DNA from: CAYPPG01 sp964412555
GTDB lineage: Bacteria; Hinthialibacterota; Hinthialibacteria; Hinthialibacterales; Hinthialibacteraceae
DNA: 64,000 bases
Direction: 5' to 3'
Assembly: GCA_964412555.1 (NCBI GenBank)
Contig: CAYPPG010000031.1
Span: 1 to 64,000 of the forward strand
Shown here piece by piece: positions 26,318-34,948 of this stretch (positions are counted from its first letter, which is position 1; the number at the start of each line of letters is the position of its first letter). The notes under the pieces were generated by a model. The model saw only the letters and a list, made by a program, of their open reading frames with translations, was not told the origin of the DNA and ran no database searches. The translations under genes and the position numbers were made by a program.

Positions 26318-26947
26318 TCAAACATTTGCCCGCCGTTTTTTTGACGTTGGAGCGCTTTCATGACTTTTGATGGTTGCAAATTCAGCAATTCTCCATGCAT
26401 TGTCTTCAAAGATGAGTTCGTATTCGCGATGAAGAGTGAGATCTTTGTTCGGCATTTTATGCAATTCAATGCAATAAACAGAGGTTTTGTTCCCGTGTGC
26501 TTGGGAAGAAGTAATTTCAACAACTCTTTTGGCGATCGGTCCAATGGAGTGTCGATCCTCATATTTTTGCATGCGGTGCAAAACGTATTCTTGAACGTTG
26601 TCGGTTTTACGTTTTTGAACGGGGAAGAATTTGGATAGACAGAAAAATTCGGTTTCAAAATCTTGTTTATTCCACGCATCGACAAAGACTTTGCAAACAT
26701 CTTCCGGATTCAAGTTACGGAGGGAACGTCTTTTCGCTTCCATTTGGGCATCCGTAACTGAGGAACCATATCCTTTTTTCATGGCACTGCGCTGTTCTAT
26801 TGTCCGCAATTGGTTCACTTTACGGACAAGAGATTCTACCAATTGATCATACGTTTCCCGTTCTCTGGCCGTGAGGTGGTTGGCAGAATAATAAAGCATT
26901 TTTCCCAGCAGGGATATTTGTTCTTCTTCGATCAGAACGCCTTCCAT
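26318..26947 (-). CDS. Cytoplasmic protein with NTF2-like C-terminal half, unknown
   Basis: A 209-residue soluble protein with AAGGAG before the ATG. The N-terminal third is helical (LTARERETYDQLVESLVRKV). From about residue 80 the pattern EDVCKVFVDAWNKQDFETEF, then strands ending YELIFEDNAWRIAEF, resembles an NTF2/SnoaL-like cone fold, often used for binding small ligands or for scaffolding. The last residues are very basic (SKKRRANV). It follows the pseudopilin-like gene by 58 bases on the same strand. The fold guess is weak, and no enzymatic role can be given. Confidence 0.5.
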   Translation of the reverse strand: MEGVLIEEEQISLLGKMLYYSANHLTARERETYDQLVESLVRKVNQLRTIEQRSAMKKGYGSSVTDAQMEAKRRSLRNLNPEDVCKVFVDAWNKQDFETEFFCLSKFFPVQKRKTDNVQEYVLHRMQKYEDRHSIGPIAKRVVEITSSQAHGNKTSVYCIELHKMPNKDLTLHREYELIFEDNAWRIAEFATIKSHESAPTSKKRRANV

Positions 26948-27005
26948 ATTTACACTCCTTTTCCCTTCCTCCCTTAATGAACCACCTGGACCAAAGCAGC
27001 AACCC

Positions 27006-27431
27006 TCACATTTTCAGGCGATGTTCTATATCATCAGTCGTCCCGCGAATCCTGTCCTTGCCGGGGCTGGAGAGAATAATTACATGGTTCATCGTTTGCA
27101 TATCATATCGATTTCCAAAAGGATCGTGCGTCACCTCCGAGCCGGCTTCACCCGATTGTTCCAATTCGACCAAGTTTTTCGGAAACCGCCCATGCTGAGT
27201 ATAAAACATCATCAATGCGGTTTTAAGTGCCGGGAGGTTAAATGTATCGCTTTTTTTCTCAATTTTCAGATATTGATCGACAGCGGTTTTTCCTGTCAAT
27301 CCTTCTATGACCCCAGGCTCATGATCGGGAGAATTGATCTCCTCAATGTAGGAGTTGCGCAGCCAGTCAAAAACATTTACAACGATACCCAGTAACACAA
27401 TAAAGAGAATTATTTTTAGCCACGTCTTCAC
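27006..27431 (-). CDS. GspG/pseudopilin-like membrane-anchored protein
   Basis: A 141-residue protein with one N-terminal membrane segment (LKIILFIVLLGIVVNVFDWL). The C-terminal half matches the tail of type II secretion protein G-like domains: ALMMFYTQHGRFPKNLVEL, then DPFGNRYDM and LSSPGKDRIRGTTDDI, which resembles the calcium loop of GspG. It lacks the usual prepilin peptidase site (G-F-T-L-I-E), so it is probably simply anchored. The start is taken as GTG at 27431 because AAGGAG lies six bases upstream; the frame extends to 27482 without such a site. Confidence 0.6.
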   Translation of the reverse strand: MKTWLKIILFIVLLGIVVNVFDWLRNSYIEEINSPDHEPGVIEGLTGKTAVDQYLKIEKKSDTFNLPALKTALMMFYTQHGRFPKNLVELEQSGEAGSEVTHDPFGNRYDMQTMNHVIILSSPGKDRIRGTTDDIEHRLKM

Positions 27432-27653
27432 GACTTTCTCCTTGAGGATATTGTGAAGTATTCTTGGAAAAAAATCAAGCATATTTTCACAAGATTATAA
27501 TCCGTGGATTGTCGGCGGGGTAACGGTATCCTATAATAGCGAATTAACCAAAAGTGTGTCAGCCATATGCGCTGGGTACATGACTTCATCATGATTTACC
27601 GCTATATTATTTTTAAAGGGAACAATACAGTCCCCAAACCAAGGAACAAGTGA

Positions 27654-28112
27654 ATGAATTTATCCGATATCTTGACGGAGAAATGTATTTGTTTGGATTT
27701 AAAGGCGCAGACAAAAGCAAATGTCATTCGTGAGATGGCCGAGTTGGCCGGCAAGAGTGGAAGAGTTGAAGACCAAGAAAAATTGCTTGAAAAACTGATG
27801 GCGCGAGAACGGATTCAAACAACAGGTATTGGGCATGGCATGGCAATCCCTCATGCGACCGCCGATGGAGTCAAAGAACTGGTACTGGCATTGGGAATTT
27901 CTAAAAAAGGAGTGGATTTCGAGTCTCTCGACAATAAACCGGTTCATTTGATATTCGTTCTTGCAGGTGAACCGAAGTTACAAACCTCCTTCCTCAGTAT
28001 CCTCAGTAAAATTTCCCGCTTTTTTCGCAAGGAATCATTTCGTAGAGAAGTGCTCACCGCCGATTCAGCAGAACAAATCATGAAATTGATAGAGGAACGC
28101 GAAGAACAATAA
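27654..28112 (+). CDS. ptsN: PTS IIA-like nitrogen regulatory protein
   Basis: A 152-residue EIIA domain of the fructose/nitrogen type. The phosphorylatable residue is His67 in GMAIPHATADGV; TTGIGHGMAIPHA is the family hallmark, and SILSKISRFFRKESFRREVL matches the C-terminal helix. Without an attached permease it should act as a regulator rather than a transporter subunit, receiving phosphate from an EINtr-NPr chain not present here. About 180 bases separate it from the phosphatase gene downstream on the same strand, so a common transcript is possible. Both proteins would be signalling components. Confidence 0.85.
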   Translation: MNLSDILTEKCICLDLKAQTKANVIREMAELAGKSGRVEDQEKLLEKLMARERIQTTGIGHGMAIPHATADGVKELVLALGISKKGVDFESLDNKPVHLIFVLAGEPKLQTSFLSILSKISRFFRKESFRREVLTADSAEQIMKLIEEREEQ

Positions 28113-28289
28113 TCATTCTAAATTACATTTCTATGCAAGATATTATCCATCCATACAATGAATAATGGAAAAGGGGTTTTCCGTTGCCTTGTTTTTCTAG
28201 TCGAGATTCGTTACTCTGGAGAACACTAGGTTTTATTGATTCAACTCTATGACTTCTTATGTTGATATTCTTGTTTTATTGGGTCGAAA

Positions 28290-29480
28290 ATGGTCAAAAA
28301 AACACTCAAGAAGCAATTATCTCCCCAAAAGTTACACGAAATTTTGGAGAAAAAGAACGGAGAATTGGCGTCATTGCTTGATGAAAAACTGCTCAAGATG
28401 GTTGTGGAAAACTCAACAGTTGAGCGGCATGAACCAAAGGATATCATCGTAAAACAACACGATCCTTCCGATTCTCTTTATTTGATTCTCGAAGGCCGAT
28501 GCACTGTTACGGTCAACGATAAGGTGTTAAGTCAAGTGGAAGCGGGGGATTTGATCGGAGAAATGGGTGTCATTCAGAATACCCCCCGAAGCGCGACGAT
28601 TCTTTGTATCGAACCGACGGAAACCCTGCGAATCCCTGGAAATACCTATAAGTATATGTTAAAGGATTCGAAACTGTCATCCTGGACGCTCAATTTACTG
28701 ACCGATCGATTGAAACGGTGTTCGTATGATGCGGCTCGAGTGATGAAAGAGATGGAAGAAATGGTTCAAGATCAAATGGAACTCGCCCGGATTCAACGCT
28801 CTTTGCTTCCGAAAGAGCTCCCATCCGATTCCCGGGCACTCATCCATGTTTTATATTCTCCCTGCGCTTATGCCGGTGGAGATTATTATGATGCGATCAT
28901 GTTGGATGAAAGCCGGCTTCTTTTAATCGTGGCTGATGTGACCGGCCATGGGGCACAGGCATCCATTTCCATGGCAATTGTTCGTTCCTTTGTTCATCAA
29001 CACAATTTCGGGAAAACGCCAGCAACGATTTTAAAACGGTTGAACCGGTATTTGTTCGAATATGGTCCTTCTCAACATTTCGTAACCTCACAAGTTGCGG
29101 TGATCGATTTAAAGCAGAAAAAAATTCAAGTGGCATATGCGGGGCATCCACCATGTTTGCTGTTGCGGGGGGATGAGTGCCAATCCTTGGTCGCTCCGCG
29201 CGCATTTTTTCTTCGTTTTCGACCGGAAGGTGAATATAAATCGTCGAGTATGTCATTGCATTCCGGAGATCGAATCGCGTTTTACACCGATGGAGTTGTG
29301 GAGACCTCGAATCCGTCAGGGGGGATGTATAATGTGAAAGGTCTGCAAGATTTTCTCGTCGAAACTCGCAAGAAACCGATCAACACTTTACCTGGATTGC
29401 TGGAATCGAATCTACATCAGTTCCGTGAGGGGAATCCGGAGGAAGATGATATCACGTTTATGGTTGTCGAGATTCGGTAA
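28290..29480 (+). CDS. Cyclic-nucleotide-binding domain fused to PP2C-type (RsbU/SpoIIE) phosphatase
   Basis: A 396-residue cytoplasmic signalling protein. Residues about 35-150 form a cyclic-nucleotide-binding-like beta barrel (DSLYLILEGRCTVTV, AGDLIGEMGVIQNTPRSATI; the phosphate-binding cassette is recognisable). A helical linker (MKEMEEMVQDQMELARIQRS) leads to the PP2C/SpoIIE domain with metal-binding Asp residues in AGGDYYDAIMLDESRLLLIVADVTGHG, then AGHPPCLLL, IAFYTDGVVE and EEDDITFMVVE. Such enzymes usually dephosphorylate anti-sigma-factor antagonists. No STAS or anti-sigma gene is adjacent. Its 3' end overlaps the next gene by 35 bases. Confidence 0.88.
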   Translation: MVKKTLKKQLSPQKLHEILEKKNGELASLLDEKLLKMVVENSTVERHEPKDIIVKQHDPSDSLYLILEGRCTVTVNDKVLSQVEAGDLIGEMGVIQNTPRSATILCIEPTETLRIPGNTYKYMLKDSKLSSWTLNLLTDRLKRCSYDAARVMKEMEEMVQDQMELARIQRSLLPKELPSDSRALIHVLYSPCAYAGGDYYDAIMLDESRLLLIVADVTGHGAQASISMAIVRSFVHQHNFGKTPATILKRLNRYLFEYGPSQHFVTSQVAVIDLKQKKIQVAYAGHPPCLLLRGDECQSLVAPRAFFLRFRPEGEYKSSSMSLHSGDRIAFYTDGVVETSNPSGGMYNVKGLQDFLVETRKKPINTLPGLLESNLHQFREGNPEEDDITFMVVEIR

Positions 29481-31041
29481 TGGGTTGCAGGAACTCGTTT
29501 CCAAGCAAACGGGAAAATTCATTGTTCTATCCCTATCCCTTCTTCTTCTCGCCCTGATTTCTTGGCGTTCTCTCAACTTTCAAACGTATCATCGCCCCTT
29601 TACGGATTCGGGAGTTTTTGCCACTGTCGCCCATCACCTGCTTTGCGGAAAAGTGCTCTATACAGAAGTATGGGATCACAAACCGCCGCTTATCTATGTC
29701 ATCAATATGCTTCCTTTATTCTTTGGAGACGGTTCTCAGAATGCGATTGTGTTCTTCGAGCGTTGTTTTGCCATTGCAGCAATAGGGACGTTTTTCTGGA
29801 TCGTATATCTAGCCTTCAAAAAACCATTCTTGGCTTTTTTCATCGCTGTGGGTTTCAATTTTCACTTTTATCAGCCGCAAATAATACAAGGGGGGAATTA
29901 TACGGAAGAATATGCGTCCGTACTCATTTTGCTGGGAATACTTCTCATTCTTCTAACAAAAAATAAGTGGAGAATATATAACGATATCCTATGTGTAGGA
30001 GCAGGATGCTTATTTTCCTGTGCGGTTTTCACGAAAGAACCGTTTGTTTTTTCTTCCATTCCCTGGTTTCTCTATTTACTCTTTCTTGAGGAAATTCCAT
30101 TTCGAGAGTCGTTACGGAAAGGTTTTTTTTTCCTTGGAGGAGCGTTCCTGCCGGCAATCGCAGTGGTTCTTGTGTTTCTTGTTTGGGGGAATTTCATGGA
30201 TTGGATGGATGTCATATCCTATAATTATCAGTATGCGAAACTCTCCCATTCTTCATTACCATGGAGTGTTCAAGTAGGGGAGCATCTGCAGCGTCTTACG
30301 AAATACATTGCCAGCCAAAGCACCACTTTTCATCTCCTATTTTTACTGGGGCTTGGAAGTGCGTGTTTCTTGCCATTTGTAAAACAGTATCGGTATTTTC
30401 CTTGGATTTGCTTATCGGCTTATGGAATAGAATTCGCCGCCACCATGATCAGCGGTTTTGAAATCGGCCATTACTATTTACAAAATGTTGGCTCCTATAT
30501 ATTGGTTTGCGCCTGTGGGGGCACTTTTACGCTATTTCTCTTTGATCATTTTCATTGGAGAAAAATTTGGCTGGGTATGTTATTCTTCTTATCCCTTTTT
30601 CTTTTTGATGCCGAATCCTGCAAAGATTATCTTTGGCGGTTGACTGTACCCAATAGCCAGGCAGAGGTGGGCGTCCTATCACAATGGCTTCTGGATAAGA
30701 AACAAGAGGGCGATCGTTTGTGGGCGAATGTGGGAGAAAACTCGAAATATTGTGTTGAGACAAAGCTTTTGTCACCCACCAAATACTTCTACGTTTTTGA
30801 GCATCATTTCTTGGATACAGCACTCAGCACTCGAGAAGAAAAAAAGGATTTGTTGGCCCAGCAACTCCATTCCAATCCACCGGAATTTCTCATCCTCTCT
30901 CAAGAGGATGAGAATCGTATCCGAAAAATGGGATTTCAACCACTCATGGATTGGGTTCAAACAAGTTATGTAAAGATATATGATGTGTCTGAAAACGGAC
31001 ATTTCATTTACGTTTTTCGAGATCGTTATTCTTCATGGTAA
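29446..31041 (+). CDS. GT-C type membrane glycosyltransferase (PMT/ArnT-like)
   Basis: A 531-residue inner-membrane protein with about ten hydrophobic segments. The first large periplasmic loop reads RPFTDSGVFATVAHHLLCGKVLYTEVWDHKPP (split here: HHLLCGKVLY, then EVWDHKPP), the acidic-loop pattern of polyprenyl-phosphate-dependent GT-C enzymes that move sugars to lipids or proteins. The C-terminal 130 residues are soluble and include KYFYVFEHHF. The ATG at 29446 follows GGAGGA closely and lies inside the phosphatase gene, giving a 35-base overlap; translation is probably coupled. Donor and acceptor are unknown. Confidence 0.7.
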   Translation: MISRLWLSRFGNGLQELVSKQTGKFIVLSLSLLLLALISWRSLNFQTYHRPFTDSGVFATVAHHLLCGKVLYTEVWDHKPPLIYVINMLPLFFGDGSQNAIVFFERCFAIAAIGTFFWIVYLAFKKPFLAFFIAVGFNFHFYQPQIIQGGNYTEEYASVLILLGILLILLTKNKWRIYNDILCVGAGCLFSCAVFTKEPFVFSSIPWFLYLLFLEEIPFRESLRKGFFFLGGAFLPAIAVVLVFLVWGNFMDWMDVISYNYQYAKLSHSSLPWSVQVGEHLQRLTKYIASQSTTFHLLFLLGLGSACFLPFVKQYRYFPWICLSAYGIEFAATMISGFEIGHYYLQNVGSYILVCACGGTFTLFLFDHFHWRKIWLGMLFFLSLFLFDAESCKDYLWRLTVPNSQAEVGVLSQWLLDKKQEGDRLWANVGENSKYCVETKLLSPTKYFYVFEHHFLDTALSTREEKKDLLAQQLHSNPPEFLILSQEDENRIRKMGFQPLMDWVQTSYVKIYDVSENGHFIYVFRDRYSSW

Positions 31042-31075
31042 CATCAATGAGGATTACGAAATAAGAGGGAAACCA

Positions 31076-32410
31076 ATGATCTATCGTATGTTGCTTTGCA
31101 TTCTGTTTTTCATTCCTAGCACATTCTGCAGTGAAACATCCAGTTTACAATACGATCGTTTTGACGGGTGGATGAAAATCTCAACAAAGCCCAAACTCTT
31201 TTTTTATGTCAAGGAAATCGACGGCGTTTGGTGGATCATCGATCCAGGTGGAAATGGCTTTATCTCCAAAGGGGTGAATCATATTTCGTATACGGCCGAT
31301 TTCAGTCCGGAGTTGGGGTATTCTCCCTATGCCCGTACAACAGAAAAGAAGTACGGAAACGCTGAAGCATGGTCAAAAGCGGCTGCCGACAATTTACGGC
31401 GTTGGAATTTCAATACGGTGGGTTCCTGGTCCAATGAAAGTATGCGCCGTCAACAAATCCCTTATACATTGATTCTCAACATCGCCGCAAAAGCGGGTGC
31501 AAATTGGGAAAAGGGAACTTTTCCGGATGTTTATTCAAAAGATTTTCGGCGGGCGGCACACAATATCGCACGTTCGGAATGCCTGAAACGAAAAGACGAT
31601 TATTACCTGATCGGCTATTTTACCGATAATGAACTCCACTGGGGGCCGGACTGGCGAACGAAAAACTCGCTATTGATCGATTATTTGCAACTCAATTCGG
31701 AGGCTCCGGGCAAACAAAAAGCAGTCGAATTTTTGAGAGAGAAATATGGTTCCCTCGAGGATTTCAACAAAGCATGGGGATTGAAAGCAGCCTCTTTCGA
31801 AACAGCAGCCTCTTCCCTTCCCTTACCGGAATCGAAAAACCGGAGCAACGATGAAACCGAATTTCAAAAAATGCTGGCGCGAGAGTATTTCCGGATTTGC
31901 AGCGAAGAAATCAAAAAACAAGACCCCAATCACATGATCCTCGGTTGCCGCTTTGCCGGACATGCTCCGAAAGCGGTTTTGGAAACCGCGGCGGAATATG
32001 TGGATATCATTACTTTCAATACCTATAATTATTTGCCGCCACGAATCGTACTCGAAGGTATTCATGAACTTACCCAAAAACCGATCATGATTACGGAGTT
32101 TTCCTTCAAAGCGATGGACTCGGGACTCCCCAACACGAAAGGGGCAGGCAAACCGGTGGAAACACAAGAGGATCGTGCATCCCATTTTACGGAGTTTGTC
32201 ACAGATCTGATGGAAATGCCCTTTATCGTGGGATATCATTGGTTCGAATACGCCGATGAGCCTAAAGAAGGGCGTTTTGATGGCGAAAATAGTAATTACG
32301 GCTTGGTCAATATCAACGATGAGCCGTGGGAAATTTTGACAAACGAAATGACGCGCACGAATGGACGGATTGAAAGGGTGCATGCCCAACCGGGGACGAT
32401 AAAGAAGTGA
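31076..32410 (+). CDS. Secreted clan GH-A glycosidase, agarase-like
   Basis: A 444-residue exported enzyme starting MIYRMLLCILFFIPSTFC (signal peptide); the ribosome site AGAGGGA supports the ATG at 31076. The opening VWWIIDPGGNGFISKGVNHI is typical of agarase/GH50-like enzymes of clan GH-A. The acid/base candidate is the Glu in FTDNELHWG and the nucleophile candidate the Glu in IMITEFSFKAMDSGLP. The end YHWFEYADEP and NSNYGLVNINDEPW are also conserved in agarase-like proteins. It lies 34 bases after the glycosyltransferase gene. Substrate assignment to agarose is not secure; other beta-galactans are possible. Confidence 0.7.
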   Translation: MIYRMLLCILFFIPSTFCSETSSLQYDRFDGWMKISTKPKLFFYVKEIDGVWWIIDPGGNGFISKGVNHISYTADFSPELGYSPYARTTEKKYGNAEAWSKAAADNLRRWNFNTVGSWSNESMRRQQIPYTLILNIAAKAGANWEKGTFPDVYSKDFRRAAHNIARSECLKRKDDYYLIGYFTDNELHWGPDWRTKNSLLIDYLQLNSEAPGKQKAVEFLREKYGSLEDFNKAWGLKAASFETAASSLPLPESKNRSNDETEFQKMLAREYFRICSEEIKKQDPNHMILGCRFAGHAPKAVLETAAEYVDIITFNTYNYLPPRIVLEGIHELTQKPIMITEFSFKAMDSGLPNTKGAGKPVETQEDRASHFTEFVTDLMEMPFIVGYHWFEYADEPKEGRFDGENSNYGLVNINDEPWEILTNEMTRTNGRIERVHAQPGTIKK

Positions 32411-32430
32411 AAATGTATGCGTTGCATGAT

Positions 32431-32575
32431 GCGGGCAGGGATGCCCGCGCTCCCAGTATGTTGTAAGGTGCGGGCAGGGATGCTTGCGCTCCCAGTATGT
32501 TGTAAGGTGCGGGCAGGGGTGCTTGCGCTCCCAGTATGTTGTAAGGTGCGGGCAGGGATGCTTGCGCTCCCAGTT
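32431..32575. repeat. 39-bp tandem repeat, four copies (family A core)
   Basis: Units start at 32431, 32470, 32509 and 32548. Copy 1 has the perfect stem GCGGGCA/TGCCCGC; copies 2-4 have TGCTTGC instead, so two G-C pairs become G-T positions (G-U wobbles in plus-strand RNA). Between stems lies CTCCCAGTATGTTGTAAGGT. The array sits between the agarase-like gene and the GxGYxYP gene on the same strand and separates them. Confidence 0.9.
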
Positions 32576-32611
32576 GGTCTTATTTTGAAGATTGGCGTTG
32601 AATGAACAATT

Positions 32612-34948
32612 ATGGATCAAAACTGTTTTTCTATCGATAAGCCTTTTATTCACTTTCTTTTCCTTTTTCTTGTGGCTGTATTCTTGTTCACAAGCCCATG
32701 TCCTGCGCAGGATACTAACGATATACTTTACGTTTTCGATTTGGAAACCTATATTCAACAAAAACAGGACAATCGACCGTGGCAATATGATGTCATCAAT
32801 TTGGTTTCCGCCCTCCAGGGATTGGTCAACCGGGATGAACCTCAGCTCTATGTTTTTTTTGTTCATGAAGGGCTCTCGGAACACCAAAAAAATGTGGATC
32901 GGTTTTGGCTGGAAAAATTACGGTCTCCCGGGGGATTTTTAACGAACCATGAAATTGTCGAGATCGAAACTCTTGAAGAATTATTGGAAACATTTAGAGA
33001 GTATTTTTCCGCCATGGCATCGTGGGATCCCCAGGTACCCGCCACAGGGAATCTGGCATTGACAATTGCCGGTGTAGATGGGTGGCTGCCGATACGGTAT
33101 GACGAAACGCCAGGCTCTTTGTATATGCAAATCGTACGGGGCGGCCCTCAGCTCAATCCGGGGATTCAAATGCGGGGGAAATTTTCCGGTATCGGTAAAA
33201 TCTCCGATTTGGATCGCCAAACCACGCAGTTACCGAAAAACGATGCGTATCTTTGGGCAAAAACACTATACTTAGACAACGAAAATTGGAGTTCCTCCTA
33301 TATCGGATATTTTTTGGATCCGTTTGATTGGGTACCCGACGTGCCAGGCTCTCAATATACAAATCTTTATGATTGCATGATCGTCAACCATGACTTTTAT
33401 ATCAGTGAACAGGCATTCTTTGTCGATCTAGATCCCTGGCTGGACGAAATCCCTACAGATACTCCGGACAATCCTTTCAATACGGGAAAAGATAAAAGAA
33501 CGTTAGTGGAAATTCTGGAATCGGCATTTGATCGTACTGTCCCCAGTGAGCGAATGTTAAAGGTCGGCGGATTTGTGCCGTGGTGGAAGAAATACAGTTC
33601 GTATCAGGATGTCAATACAGAAGTGGTGGGGAAACATTCGGAAACAGAAACAGCGCGGGAATTCATCAGCATCATGTCCGCTTTCAATGGAGTGATCGAC
33701 GCCGATAACAAGCCGTTTGGCTCCATCGCCAATGTATCGATCTTTCGTCACTCTCCCCTGAAAGAGCGATATTTTCAAAATCCGATTCCGCCCCAAAAGC
33801 CACTGGAGAACAAGAATTATCTTCTTTTTATTATCGGAGATTTTCGGTCTTCCGCCATGTTGTACCAAGCGATCCCCGTGTTATGGGAAGACATGGCCAG
33901 AGGTTTGATTCCGATTACTTGGGCGATAACGCCGTTTCTCAGCGAGCGGGTACCCCATATTTTTGATTATATGTATAACACCAAAACGTCCAATGATTAT
34001 TTTGTTTCCGGCAATACGGGTCCCGGTTTAAGTTATCCGAACCGATATGTCCCGAACCGCATTCATTCGAGACTGGGAGATGGATTGGCGTATTGGAACA
34101 AATTTGCGGAAGAATTGTATCGAAAATTCGACCTTCAGATTACGACGGCGGCGGATCTCGACCAAAATGTTTTCAATCAAGCTTTGGTCAGTGGACAAAT
34201 CGAACCGGAGACAGTCTTGTTTAACGAGCGGCTGCAGGATGTATTTTTTTCATTCTCCCCCCATGGTGTTTCCGCCTTGAAACCATTTTATGAACCGCTG
34301 GGTAAAGGAATTGTTCCTTTTGTAAGAGAAACCAACAACTTTGACGAACGATTGCCGTCGCTCGAGGATGCCGCTCAACGTATTTATCAGGAAAGCAGTG
34401 CAACAGGACGGAAATTTCACGTATACCGTTTCAATTTGGCTACTCCGCAAACTCTTGTTTATCTTTCTGCAAAGATCAAAAAAGAAAGGCCGGATTTGCG
34501 GTTTGAGTTACTCGATCCTTACTCCTTCTTTTATTTGTTACGGCAACATTCCGCGAATGGGGATGCGAGTGTGAATTACTTGCTTCCGAATTATCTTTTC
34601 CACACGATTCCGGAACTGATGGATTCCGGCCGTGTGAATGCACAAAGTTGCGAAGTCACATTGCGAAACGACGGATGGGATATTTGGAATCCAATCGGGA
34701 CAGCGCCTGAACAGCGCCATCGATTGACCTATCGATGGGAATTTGTCGATGACGGTTCAATGATTCCAGGAAAACATAGCGCTTACGTGAACGGACCGAT
34801 TCTGCCGGGAGAAAGAGCGACCATGAAAATCCTGATCGAAGCACCTGCACGGGAAGGGCTTTTCGATTTGGTGCTCACGTTTGAAAAAGAGGGATTTCGT
34901 GAATCGTTGCTAGAAAAACGAGTAAAAGTCTACGTGACTGTTCCTTAA
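32612..34948 (+). CDS. Secreted GxGYxYP-domain putative glycoside hydrolase
   Basis: A 778-residue exported protein with a signal peptide (FLFLFLVAVFLFTSPCPAQ). The N-terminal part (ALQGLVNRDEPQLYVFF, about 60-90) matches the GxGYxYP N-terminal domain; the name-giving motif appears as SGNTGPGLSYP near residues 466-476, with Leu replacing the first Tyr. These families (PF16216/PF14323) are regarded as putative glycoside hydrolases without a defined reaction. The C-terminal 110 residues look like an immunoglobulin-type sandwich. Its stop codon overlaps the stop of the convergent nucleoside hydrolase gene by four bases. No strong ribosome site precedes the ATG. Confidence 0.82.
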   Translation: MDQNCFSIDKPFIHFLFLFLVAVFLFTSPCPAQDTNDILYVFDLETYIQQKQDNRPWQYDVINLVSALQGLVNRDEPQLYVFFVHEGLSEHQKNVDRFWLEKLRSPGGFLTNHEIVEIETLEELLETFREYFSAMASWDPQVPATGNLALTIAGVDGWLPIRYDETPGSLYMQIVRGGPQLNPGIQMRGKFSGIGKISDLDRQTTQLPKNDAYLWAKTLYLDNENWSSSYIGYFLDPFDWVPDVPGSQYTNLYDCMIVNHDFYISEQAFFVDLDPWLDEIPTDTPDNPFNTGKDKRTLVEILESAFDRTVPSERMLKVGGFVPWWKKYSSYQDVNTEVVGKHSETETAREFISIMSAFNGVIDADNKPFGSIANVSIFRHSPLKERYFQNPIPPQKPLENKNYLLFIIGDFRSSAMLYQAIPVLWEDMARGLIPITWAITPFLSERVPHIFDYMYNTKTSNDYFVSGNTGPGLSYPNRYVPNRIHSRLGDGLAYWNKFAEELYRKFDLQITTAADLDQNVFNQALVSGQIEPETVLFNERLQDVFFSFSPHGVSALKPFYEPLGKGIVPFVRETNNFDERLPSLEDAAQRIYQESSATGRKFHVYRFNLATPQTLVYLSAKIKKERPDLRFELLDPYSFFYLLRQHSANGDASVNYLLPNYLFHTIPELMDSGRVNAQSCEVTLRNDGWDIWNPIGTAPEQRHRLTYRWEFVDDGSMIPGKHSAYVNGPILPGERATMKILIEAPAREGLFDLVLTFEKEGFRESLLEKRVKVYVTVP

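Noticed and set aside
26091..26363. 90-residue plus-strand frame in the AT-rich gap
   Set aside because: Overlaps the end of the NTF2-like gene on the other strand, has biased Asn/Lys composition and no ribosome site.
32431..32575. Possible CRISPR array from regular 39-bp repeats
   Set aside because: The interval between stems is itself repeated, so there are no spacers.
31823..32887. 354-residue open frame on the minus strand
   Set aside because: It is antisense to the agarase-like and GxGYxYP genes and runs through the 39-bp repeats, whose period is a multiple of three and keeps frames open.
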